Source: a bacterium (lineage in GTDB: Bacteria; Bdellovibrionota_C; UBA2361; SZUA-149). Taken from it: a stretch of 5,422 nt of DNA. Both the position numbers and the translations under genes were made by a program. The stretch is taken from assembly GCA_003230795.1 (NCBI GenBank), contig QIGM01000411.1, positions 1 to 5,422 on the forward strand, written 5' to 3'. Positions 1-5,125 of the stretch are shown piece by piece. Positions within the stretch are counted from its first letter, which is position 1, and each line of letters opens with the position of its first letter. The notes beneath the pieces were generated by a model. That model was not told the DNA's origin. It saw only the letters and a list, made by a program, of their open reading frames with translations, and ran no database searches.

Positions 1-72
1 TACGATTAGTATTTGTCGACTCGTACTAGCATGGACTTACAACGTTTAATGGCTCGTTCTTGCAGAATTCTC

Positions 73-618
73 TTACCCACCTGAACGCTTATGATCTTTT
101 TGCACTGCGGTTTGAGAGCTTTCCTCCAGCTCGTATATACGGACTAATAGCTTGGCTTGGTTTACCACAGCCCACATCTGGAACTCCTGTATAGCGCTAA
201 AGGAGTCTTTGAGTTGGGCTGATAGTATCTTCCATACAAATCGCTTCGCGGGGACAATCAACTTCCCCAGCAAGGGGCGGTGGGAGCATATCTCGCCCGC
301 GTCTTTCAATTCAGACTGACTTAGCATGCACAGCGCTCGTAGCTGCTCTCCATCAAGCTTAGAGATCTCAAAATTAGCTGGGAAAAGGCGGGATTCTAAA
401 GTCTCGACTCTTTCGACCTCTTCCTCAGAGTATTCTCGGCTTTGCGCCAAACGCGAGCTAAGGGAAGCGCTTAGCTTCGAATTTATTAATGCAGACTCAG
501 GTAAATTTTCGACTAATAGTGCCGGCACGGCGTGAGTTTCCTTAAGAAAAGAGAGAATTTGCGACACGCTGGGCATGTATTTGGGGAAAACACTCCTCAA
601 ATAACCCCCTGTAATCAC
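73..618 (-). CDS. Stand-alone SHRP-module protein (hypothetical), paralogue of the 3490-4020 product
   Basis: This gene encodes a 181-residue soluble protein with no signal peptide or membrane segment, divergent from flagellin 1. Residues 112-126 read SHRPLLGKLIVPAKR, and FQM follows at 146-148. The product of 3490-4020 has the same block in the same order (SHRP, GK, IV, KR, then FQM, with one single-residue indel). From family knowledge, this block is typical of the N-terminal region of bacterial polysaccharide-associated methyltransferases and glycosyltransferases, but here no catalytic domain follows. The N-terminal half is helical and charged (a Glu-rich stretch near 63-75). The start is uncertain: GTG at 618 has no clear Shine-Dalgarno. 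An in-frame TTG at 600 lies 4 nt after AGGGGG, and an ATG at 576 is also possible. No terminator is visible downstream. Function is unknown; a role in surface glycan or flagellin modification is inferred from homology and neighbours. The shared block makes a real gene very likely. Confidence 0.82.
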   Translation of the reverse strand: MITGGYLRSVFPKYMPSVSQILSFLKETHAVPALLVENLPESALINSKLSASLSSRLAQSREYSEEEVERVETLESRLFPANFEISKLDGEQLRALCMLSQSELKDAGEICSHRPLLGKLIVPAKRFVWKILSAQLKDSFSAIQEFQMWAVVNQAKLLVRIYELEESSQTAVQKDHKRSGG

Positions 619-679
619 GTTATATATTACTCAGCGTACACTCTGCTAAACTTTCTCATAACATGAGTCAAAAAACTAC

Positions 680-707
680 TAAAGCTCCCAGATTAGCTCG
701 ACGATAC
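680..707 (+). promoter_or_regulatory. Sigma-28 (FliA)-type promoter of flagellin 1
   Basis: TAAA (680-683) and GACGATAC (700-707) match the flagellar sigma-28 consensus TAAA-N15-GCCGATAA. The -10 matches at 6 of 8 positions and agrees at 7 of 8 with the GACGATAA form known from enterobacterial fliC. The spacer is 16 nt rather than 15. Transcription would begin near 713-715, giving a leader of about 145 nt. This fits the late-class expression usual for flagellin. Confidence 0.6.
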
Positions 708-714
708 CTCAACT

Positions 715-732
715 ACACAACAGGAGTTGTGT
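715..732 (+). promoter_or_regulatory. 5'-terminal stem-loop of the flagellin 1 mRNA with a GGA loop
   Basis: ACACAAC (715-721) and GTTGTGT (726-732) form a perfect 7-bp stem around the tetraloop AGGA; a T-G wobble can extend it by one pair. It lies just where transcription from the 680-707 promoter should start, so the mRNA would open with this hairpin. Such 5' structures are known to protect mRNAs from decay. A GGA in a hairpin loop is also the typical CsrA target. Both roles are inference. Confidence 0.45.
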
Positions 733-795
733 GTGTTTTACAAAAAAGAAGTAGGTAGTGCCCCTTAGTGTAGTTGGATTTTGGATGTTGTGGGG

Positions 796-821
796 TTCGA
801 CGTAAAAGGTTTTTCGTCGAA
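796..821 (+). repeat. Near-palindrome in the flagellin 1 leader
   Basis: TTCGACG (796-802) pairs with CGTCGAA (815-821). After one T/T mismatch, AAAA (804-807) pairs with TTTT (810-813) around a GG turn. It lies about 40 nt upstream of the flagellin start codon, inside the predicted leader and well below the promoter. It could be an RNA hairpin or a DNA-binding site. It has no T-tract close behind it, so it is not an ordinary terminator. Confidence 0.5.
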
Positions 822-860
822 GTAGTGCGCTAGGCGGCAATAGTTTCAAGGAGGAAAACT

Positions 861-1724
861 ATGTCCCTTACAATTAACACCAACATAGCTGCGCTTAACG
901 CTCAGCGACGGTTGGGACAATCGACTAGCGATTTACGTCAGTCGTTCGAACGACTTTCATCTGGACTTAGAATCGTAAGAGCACGTGATGATGCCGCTGG
1001 TTTGGCTATCGCGGATTCTCTACGTGCGGACCAGAGAGTCGCCTCAGTAGCTATCCGAAATGCGAATGATGGTATCTCGCTAATTAGTATTGCGGATGGT
1101 GCCCTAGGAGAGCTCAGTAACGTTCTGACACGTCAGGCGGAACTAGCTGAACAGGCAGCGAACGGAACTCTTTCTTCAACGCAACGTGGTGCGCTGAATC
1201 AGGAATTCGTTGCTCTCGGTTCAGAAATTGAGCGTATCGCTAATACCACCACCTTTAACAACTTGCAGCTTCTCTCTGGTGGAGCATCTGTATCGCTTCA
1301 GGTCGGTTTCGACTCTGGAACGAACTCTCAGATATCTTTTACTGGAGTAAGTGGAACGCTCGAATCGCTTGGCTTAGCCGAAGTGGGCTCTTCGTCACTA
1401 AATGTGTCGTTGGTATCGGGTGGAACCAATGCTGAACAGCAAGGTTCAGCGCTAAGTGCGCTGGATGCGGTGAGAGCTTCGATTGGTTCCTTGACTTCTA
1501 CACGAGGTCAGCTAGGTGCGGTAGAAAGTCGTTTAACAGTAGCAGTAAATAACCTCCAAGTTGCGAGAGAGAACTTCGCCTCTGCGGAATCTGCGATTCG
1601 AGATGTTGATGTGGCTGAAGAAGCTGCTCGATTAACTCGACTCAATATTCTACAGCAGGCTGGTGCTTCTGTTCTTGCCCAGGCTAACCAGCAGCCAGCA
1701 CTGGCTCTGGCGCTTATCGGGTAA
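861..1724 (+). CDS. fliC: Flagellin 1
   Basis: This is the filament subunit, exported unfolded by the flagellar type III apparatus and polymerised at the filament tip. The 287 residues carry both flagellin signatures. The N-terminal D0/D1 part (1-140) begins MSLTINTNIAALNAQR and includes SSGLRIVRARDDAAGLAIA at 33-51. The C-terminal part (about 205-287) includes ARENF at 235-239 and LNILQQAG at 261-268. The middle (about 150-200) is short and rich in Ser, Thr and Gly, so the protein is a near-minimal flagellin without large D2/D3 domains; Salmonella FliC has about 495 residues. There is no cysteine. R91, E94, L95 and E115 align with the Salmonella residues recognised by TLR5 (R90, L94, E114 region). 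The ATG follows AAGGAGG (848-854) by 6 nt. The gene has its own promoter and terminator. It is about 77% identical to flagellin 2, and the differences cluster in the middle segment. Confidence 0.98.
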   Translation: MSLTINTNIAALNAQRRLGQSTSDLRQSFERLSSGLRIVRARDDAAGLAIADSLRADQRVASVAIRNANDGISLISIADGALGELSNVLTRQAELAEQAANGTLSSTQRGALNQEFVALGSEIERIANTTTFNNLQLLSGGASVSLQVGFDSGTNSQISFTGVSGTLESLGLAEVGSSSLNVSLVSGGTNAEQQGSALSALDAVRASIGSLTSTRGQLGAVESRLTVAVNNLQVARENFASAESAIRDVDVAEEAARLTRLNILQQAGASVLAQANQQPALALALIG

Positions 1725-1752
1725 GCGTAGACGTAACTTCCTTCATCCGGCT

Positions 1753-1818
1753 AGCCAATCGTGCGGTATTGATTGGCTTCCGAGATGCTGGAGAAACGAT
1801 TTCTTTAGAGAAAATCGT
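1753..1818 (+). other. Two hairpins in the 3' untranslated region of flagellin 1
   Basis: AGCCAATC (1753-1760) and GATTGGCT (1771-1778) form a perfect 8-bp stem with a 10-nt loop. ACGATTT (1796-1802) and AAATCGT (1812-1818) form a second stem of 7 bp. Neither has a T-tract. They sit between the stop codon and the terminator, so they would be part of the flagellin 1 mRNA tail, where they might block 3' exonucleases. No function can be shown from sequence. Confidence 0.45.
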
Positions 1819-1832
1819 AGTAGTACCCCCCA

Positions 1833-1878
1833 CCCAAGCATATCCATCTCTCGGATATGCTTGGGCTTTTTTATTTTT
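1833..1878 (+). terminator. Strong intrinsic terminator of flagellin 1
   Basis: A perfect 13-bp stem, CCCAAGCATATCC (1833-1845) with GGATATGCTTGGG (1853-1865), encloses a 7-nt loop. It is followed by a long T-rich tract (1867-1878) with one A. It ends the flagellin 1 transcript about 320 bp before flagellin 2, so the second flagellin needs its own promoter. Confidence 0.95.
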
Positions 1879-2080
1879 CTCACTTAGGTGAAAAAAGTTC
1901 TCAAGCTCTCGGACCTGTCCGACGATTCCCTTCATAGGCGCTGTTGGAGCAGCGTTCTAACCCAGGCAGTAGACAGTACCCTCCGCATAGCCCGCCAGGC
2001 AGTTCGCTGGAAATAGATTAGGCTCTTGGGGCCAGCGGCAAAAAGACGTAACTCACGCAGTATCCAAAAAAGCAGTCTAT
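1879..2080. other. Gene-free spacer between the flagellins
   Basis: No open frame with a ribosome-binding site, no tRNA-like fold and no known riboswitch core was recognised here. The only local structure seen is a 5-bp stem, CGCTG (1939-1943) with CAGCG (1950-1954). Together with the flanking terminator and promoter it makes up the 473-bp region between the two flagellin genes. Confidence 0.5.
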
Positions 2081-2107
2081 TAAAACGATTTAGCATGGTG
2101 CTGAATC
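2081..2107 (+). promoter_or_regulatory. Candidate sigma-28-like promoter of flagellin 2
   Basis: TAAA (2081-2084) is followed after exactly 15 nt by GCTGAATC (2100-2107), compared with the consensus TAAA-N15-GCCGATAA. The -35 and spacing are ideal but the -10 matches at only about half its positions. A start near 2114 would give a leader of about 85 nt opening with a small stem, CACC (2116-2119) with GGTG (2124-2127). That arrangement resembles flagellin 1. The upstream terminator means some promoter must lie in this region. Confidence 0.35.
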
Positions 2108-2164
2108 GATGCGTTCACCACTGGGTGTCATAGTCACGGCTTGACTGACATCGGTGATACGTAA

Positions 2165-2190
2165 ACAGGGATCGATTAGACTCACGGAGG
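2165..2190 (+). promoter_or_regulatory. Possible CsrA-type leader site next to the flagellin 2 Shine-Dalgarno
   Basis: ACAGGGAT (2165-2172) matches the core ACARGGAU of the CsrA consensus, and the Shine-Dalgarno GGAGG (2186-2190) supplies a second GGA. The two GGA motifs start 17 nt apart, within the range a CsrA dimer can bridge. Flagellin mRNA is an established CsrA target in Bacillus and Campylobacter. No csrA gene is visible in this window, so the assignment rests on the motif alone. Confidence 0.3.
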
Positions 2191-2197
2191 AAATGTC

Positions 2198-3061
2198 ATG
2201 GCTATTACCATTAACACCAACCTAGCTGCGCTTAATGCTCAGCGACGCTTAACAAGTACCACTGGTAACTTGCGAAGCTCTTTCGAACGACTATCATCAG
2301 GACTAAGAATTGTAAGAGCACGAGATGATGCTGCTGGATTGGCGATTGCTGATTCATTGCGAGCGGATTCGCGGATTGCCTCTGTTGCGATTCGAAACGC
2401 AAACGACGGTATCTCGCTTATTGCGATTGCTGACGGTGCGCTTGACCAGATGAGTTCGGTATTAACTCGAATGGCAGAATTAGCAGAACAGGCAGCGAAC
2501 GGAACCCTCGGGACTTCCCAACGCTCGGCTCTGGGACTGGAATTCACCGCCCTCGCGTCTGAAATTGAAAGAATTGCTCAGACAACTACCTTTAACAACC
2601 TACAGCTTCTTTCAGGAGGAGCGACCGTGTCCCTTCAAATCGGTTTTGACTCATCTGCGAATTCGCAGATTGCGTTTACCGGAGTTGACGGAACACTTGC
2701 TTCGATTGGGTTAGCGGCGGTAGGTACGTCAGACTTAACCTTTTCATTGAATGCATCAGGCACAACCCAGGAGGCCCAAGGAGCTGCACGTTCAGCGCTT
2801 GATGCGGTCAAATCAGCGATTAGTTCACTCACCACAAGTCGTGGAACATTGGGTGCGGCTGAATCGCGATTGCAGGTAACGATTACTAACCTATCGGTTG
2901 CCCGTGAAAACTTCACGGCCGCTGAAAGCCAGATTCGAGATGTGGATGTGGCGGAGGAAGCTGCGACACTTACCAGGCTGAACATTCTTCAGCAGGCGGG
3001 TGCAGCGGTTCTTGCTCAGGCGAACCAGCAACCATCACTAGCGCTAAGTCTCATCGGTTAA
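2198..3061 (+). CDS. fliC: Flagellin 2
   Basis: This is a second filament subunit of exactly the same length (287 residues) as flagellin 1. Its start, MAITINTNLAALNAQR, its SSGLRIVRARDDAAGLAIA block at 33-51 and its C-terminal LNILQQAG (261-268) followed by AQANQQP are almost unchanged. By hand count about 67 of 287 positions differ from flagellin 1. They are densest around residues 164-235, the segment expected at the filament surface, while the polymerising ends are conserved. There is no cysteine, and the TLR5-contact pattern (R91, E94, L95) is kept. The ATG at 2198 follows CGGAGG (2185-2190) by 7 nt; an ATG at 2193 is out of frame. The silent sites of the two genes differ widely, so the duplication is not recent, and no gene conversion is obvious. 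The symbol is generic: which copy is the major filament subunit cannot be told. Confidence 0.98.
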   Translation: MAITINTNLAALNAQRRLTSTTGNLRSSFERLSSGLRIVRARDDAAGLAIADSLRADSRIASVAIRNANDGISLIAIADGALDQMSSVLTRMAELAEQAANGTLGTSQRSALGLEFTALASEIERIAQTTTFNNLQLLSGGATVSLQIGFDSSANSQIAFTGVDGTLASIGLAAVGTSDLTFSLNASGTTQEAQGAARSALDAVKSAISSLTTSRGTLGAAESRLQVTITNLSVARENFTAAESQIRDVDVAEEAATLTRLNILQQAGAAVLAQANQQPSLALSLIG

Positions 3062-3115
3062 ACACCGAGAATCCACCGCTAGTAACAAGCACAATTAGAT
3101 AGTTTACGAGTAACG

Positions 3116-3140
3116 CAGGGGCGCGGACGCCGCGCCCCTG
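3116..3140 (+). other. GC-rich hairpin after flagellin 2
   Basis: CAGGGGCGCGG (3116-3126) and CCGCGCCCCTG (3130-3140) make a perfect 11-bp stem with a 3-nt ACG loop. It starts about 55 nt after the flagellin 2 stop. The sequence behind it (TATTCTCAAT) is not a proper T-tract, so it may stabilise the mRNA 3' end or pause polymerase ahead of the terminator at 3178-3220. Confidence 0.6.
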
Positions 3141-3177
3141 TATTCTCAATATCAGTCTCCCAAGAGCCGTGACTGGT

Positions 3178-3220
3178 GCCCAGGTATGGGAACGTATCCC
3201 CCCATGCCTGGGCGTTTTTT
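3178..3220 (+). terminator. Intrinsic terminator of flagellin 2
   Basis: GCCCAGGTATGGG (3178-3190) pairs over 13 positions, with one T-G wobble, with CCCATGCCTGGGC (3201-3213) around a 10-nt loop. One G and then six T residues (3215-3220) follow. It closes the flagellin 2 transcript and separates it from the downstream operon. Confidence 0.88.
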
Positions 3221-3255
3221 CGACCTAAAATCGGCTCAAAAAAATATCCTTCCAG

Positions 3256-3389
3256 TCCCAGTCCCAGTCCCAGCCCCAGCCCCAGCCTTAGTCCCAGTCT
3301 TGGTTTTGGTCTTGAACTAAACGGATTGTTTATGACCAAGACCAAGGCAGGGACTAAGGCCGAGGCAGGGATTGGGATTAAGACGGAGA
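3256..3389. repeat. Long imperfect inverted repeat built from degenerate hexamers
   Basis: The left arm belongs to a run of 11 hexamers from 3252 to 3317: three CCAGTC, three CCAGCC, TTAGTC, CCAGTC, TTGGTT, TTGGTC and TTGAAC. The right arm (3334-3389) carries the reverse complement of the same unit type (GACCAA twice, GGCAGG, GACTAA and so on). Bases i and j pair where i + j = 6645, without any gap, from 3256/3389 to 3311/3334. By hand, 47 of 56 positions pair, 4 of them G-T wobbles, and the innermost 12 are continuous. The 22-nt loop holds a small TAAAC/GTTTA stem (3318-3322, 3328-3332). It is flanked by a terminator and an operon, not inside a gene. The open frame through it is only a translated repeat (Ser-Pro). 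It may be one copy of a dispersed intergenic family, but a single window cannot show that. Confidence 0.85.
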
Positions 3390-3425
3390 GCACGTAGCGA
3401 AAACAGATAATCTGGTAATCTCATG

Positions 3426-3457
3426 TATATTTTGCTAATTCTCTCCTTAGCAAATAT
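3426..3457 (+). promoter_or_regulatory. Inverted repeat overlapping a possible -10 upstream of the module/glycosyltransferase operon
   Basis: TTTGCTAA (3431-3438) and TTAGCAAA (3447-3454) are perfect inverted copies 8 nt apart. Allowing one bulged T, the arms extend to ATAT (3427-3430) and TAT (3455-3457), for 11 bp. TATATT (3426-3431) is a 5-of-6 match to a -10 box, but no convincing -35 was found. The layout suggests an operator or a leader hairpin. It is not followed by a T-tract, so a terminator is unlikely. Confidence 0.4.
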
Positions 3458-3476
3458 CAGTGCAAATCTCTTAAAC

Positions 3477-3483
3477 AGGTGAG
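3477..3483 (+). promoter_or_regulatory. Shine-Dalgarno fixing the GTG start at 3490
   Basis: AGGTGAG (3477-3483) lies 6 nt before the GTG at 3490. This supports that non-ATG start over the first in-frame ATG (residue 19), which would cut off most of the conserved DVEAIMRRIR motif. Confidence 0.7.
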
Positions 3484-3489
3484 AAAACA

Positions 3490-4020
3490 GTGGGCGCGAA
3501 TTCTGACATAGAGAACGAAGAGCAGCCGGATGTAGAGGCGATCATGCGTCGCATTCGTACTGAGGTTGAGAAGGAGATTGAAGGTAGTGGTAAGAAGATG
3601 CCTAAGTATCTTCCTCCGCAAGAGAAACTCTCCGATGGTTCCCTTCAACCTATCTTGTATTCTGAAGAGCTGAACTACTTGAACGCTCACTGGAATGAAT
3701 GGTCGGAAGCTGAAGAGTTTACTTCGCATCGACCGATTGTTGGTAAGTTTATTGTCCGCCTAAAGCGGAAGCTGCGTTCGTTCTTGGTTGAGTCCTTGCT
3801 AAAAGGCTATTTTGAGCGCGAACGGGCTTTTCAAATGAATCTAGTGCGCCATCTTAATTCGACTGCACGCTATGTGGATGCTCGTGATGCCGAAATATTT
3901 TGGCAGCTCGTGGGTAAAGTAGATAATGATATCACTTCGATGAATGAAAGGAGTGACAGGCTCTTTCATGAAGCGGTATTGCACTCGGATAAGAATAGCC
4001 GTTCACGCGGCAATGTCTAG
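3490..4020 (+). CDS. Stand-alone SHRP-module protein (DVEAIMRRIR / SHRP), hypothetical
   Basis: This gene encodes a 176-residue soluble protein with no signal peptide or membrane segment. Residues 14-23 read DVEAIMRRIR, followed by a charged helix to about 35. LNYLNAHW is at 61-68, SHRPIVGKFIVRLKRKLR at 79-96 and FQMN at 114-117, and a helical, possibly coiled-coil tail follows. This order is what I know as the N-terminal region of many bacterial SAM-dependent methyltransferases and glycosyltransferases of polysaccharide clusters. The catalytic domain is absent here, and a glycosyltransferase starts 35 bp downstream in another frame. The protein may therefore be a partner or recruiting subunit of that enzyme, a split form of a once-fused protein (inference). 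Its C-terminal half of the motif matches the product of 73-618. The GTG start has a good Shine-Dalgarno. The exact function is unknown. Confidence 0.88.
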   Translation: MGANSDIENEEQPDVEAIMRRIRTEVEKEIEGSGKKMPKYLPPQEKLSDGSLQPILYSEELNYLNAHWNEWSEAEEFTSHRPIVGKFIVRLKRKLRSFLVESLLKGYFERERAFQMNLVRHLNSTARYVDARDAEIFWQLVGKVDNDITSMNERSDRLFHEAVLHSDKNSRSRGNV

Positions 4021-4055
4021 GTCTTTTAGTTTGGCTTTCAGTTCGGTCTTATCTT

Positions 4056-5120
4056 TTGGTTCTTGAATCGGGCAAACCAAATATTTTAATTCTTGGTGTT
4101 GAGGTCGCAGATACGCGCGGCGGTGCGGAGCTTCTCGTAGAGAAACTGACCGAGGCTTTTCGCGAAGAAGGTGCGGATGTAAGTTTCGGTAGTTTGCCAT
4201 TTCACGCCGTTCCGAAGAGTGATCTAGTGGAGCAGATGGCTGCCTGGAGGGCGCTTGACCTGTCACGTTTTTCAGATCAAAAGTTTGATCTGGTGGTGCC
4301 GACGAAATTTCCTACCTACCTCGTACGCCACGACAACAAAATACCCTGGTTAATCCATCAGCATCGCCAAGCTTATGAACTTTACGGTTCTCGCTTCGGA
4401 GATTTTTCTACCGAACACGAAGACGAGTCGCTTCGGCGCATGATAGTTTCAGCAGATGAAGTCGCCCTGAATGAGTGCCGAAGTGTTTATACGATATCTC
4501 AAAATGTCTCTAATCGCTTGGAGCGCTATCTCAATCTCGAGTCTGAGCCGCTTGAACCGCCACTGCCTTTAGCGGGACGCTATTATCGTGGGACGCCTGC
4601 AAACTACATACTATCAGTTGGCCGCCTTTGTAGCATTAAGCGGGTAGACATGATGATAAAGGCAATGCCGATGATTCGAGACAGCCTGTGTCTTAAAATT
4701 GTCGGTAAACCGGATGAGCCGGCGATTGCCGAATACCTTGAAAGTGAGATTGAAAAGCATCATCTGTGGCATCGAGTAGAGTTCTTAGGGCACGTGAGCG
4801 AGGAAGAACTCCTGGCGTTGTATGCCAACTCTTTTCTTGTCTACTACGCACCGTTCGATGAGGATTATGGCTTTGTTACGCTTGAAGCTTTGGCGAGTGG
4901 ATGTCCGGTAGTAACTGCTCATGATAGCGGTGCCGTTCTTGAGTATATTGAGCATGAGGAAAATGGAATTGTAGTTAATCCCTCCATTGAAGCTTTAGCT
5001 GCTGGTATTAATACCCTAGTCGATGACCCAAGCCGCAGAGAGCGGCTTAGCGAGAATTGCAATTACTCAGAGGTAATAAGTTGGGGTAGTGTTGCGCGAA
5101 CGTTTCTTCAGTCGCTTTAA
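4056..5120 (+). CDS. GT4-family glycosyltransferase
   Basis: This is a cytoplasmic GT-B-fold retaining glycosyltransferase that moves a sugar from an activated donor to a surface glycan, lipid carrier or protein. It has 354 residues, normal for the family. The N-terminal acceptor domain has RGGAE (21-25) in the first glycine loop and IHQHRQAY at 100-107. The C-terminal donor domain has SVGRLCSIKRVD (187-198), with R190 and K195 as the usual phosphate-contact residues, and an EX7E motif with E269 and E277 within FDEDYGFVTLEALASG. Donor and acceptor cannot be read from sequence. TTG at 4056 is effectively the only start: in frame, no ATG, GTG or other TTG lies between the upstream stop (3996-3998) and the conserved NILILGVEV block at 9-17. 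No Shine-Dalgarno is visible, so translation may be coupled to the gene ending 35 bp upstream. Position beside two flagellins suggests flagellin or O-polysaccharide glycosylation (inference). Confidence 0.95.
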   Translation: MVLESGKPNILILGVEVADTRGGAELLVEKLTEAFREEGADVSFGSLPFHAVPKSDLVEQMAAWRALDLSRFSDQKFDLVVPTKFPTYLVRHDNKIPWLIHQHRQAYELYGSRFGDFSTEHEDESLRRMIVSADEVALNECRSVYTISQNVSNRLERYLNLESEPLEPPLPLAGRYYRGTPANYILSVGRLCSIKRVDMMIKAMPMIRDSLCLKIVGKPDEPAIAEYLESEIEKHHLWHRVEFLGHVSEEELLALYANSFLVYYAPFDEDYGFVTLEALASGCPVVTAHDSGAVLEYIEHEENGIVVNPSIEALAAGINTLVDDPSRRERLSENCNYSEVISWGSVARTFLQSL

Positions 5121-5125
5121 TGCTT

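Noticed and set aside
643..671. Sigma-70 promoter for the - strand gene: TTGACT (671-666) with TAGCAG 17 nt later
   Set aside because: The -35 is good but the -10 matches at only about 3 of 6 positions. The alternative TAATAT (629-624) lacks a -35 and sits almost on the start codon.
663..758. 31-codon open frame (ATG at 663) in the divergent intergenic region
   Set aside because: It has no Shine-Dalgarno, lies across the sigma-28 promoter and the leader hairpin, and encodes a short basic peptide without recognisable features.
2095..2133. 12-codon open frame ahead of flagellin 2 (possible leader peptide)
   Set aside because: It has no ribosome-binding site, and its start would lie upstream of the predicted transcription start.
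2141..2167. Sigma-70 promoter for flagellin 2: TTGACT with TAAACA
   Set aside because: The spacer is only 15 nt and the -10 is weak. The sigma-28-like pair at 2081-2107 fits a flagellin better.
1879..2197. Cyclic-di-GMP (GEMM) riboswitch before flagellin 2
   Set aside because: This would be a plausible regulator for motility genes, but none of the conserved GEMM core segments could be found in order.
1714..2985. Long - strand frames over and next to the flagellin genes (1714-1935, 2239-2547, 2635-2985)
   Set aside because: They are shadows of the flagellin genes or cross the terminator, with no family resemblance and no ribosome-binding sites.
3252..3317. CRISPR array
   Set aside because: The repeats are contiguous hexamers without spacers, and no cas-like gene is present.
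3176..3397. 73-residue Ser-Pro repeat open frame over the terminator and hexamer repeat
   Set aside because: It is a by-product of a hexamer repeat being open in frame. It starts inside a terminator stem and has no ribosome-binding site. The opposite-strand frame (3079-3393) is rejected for the same reason.
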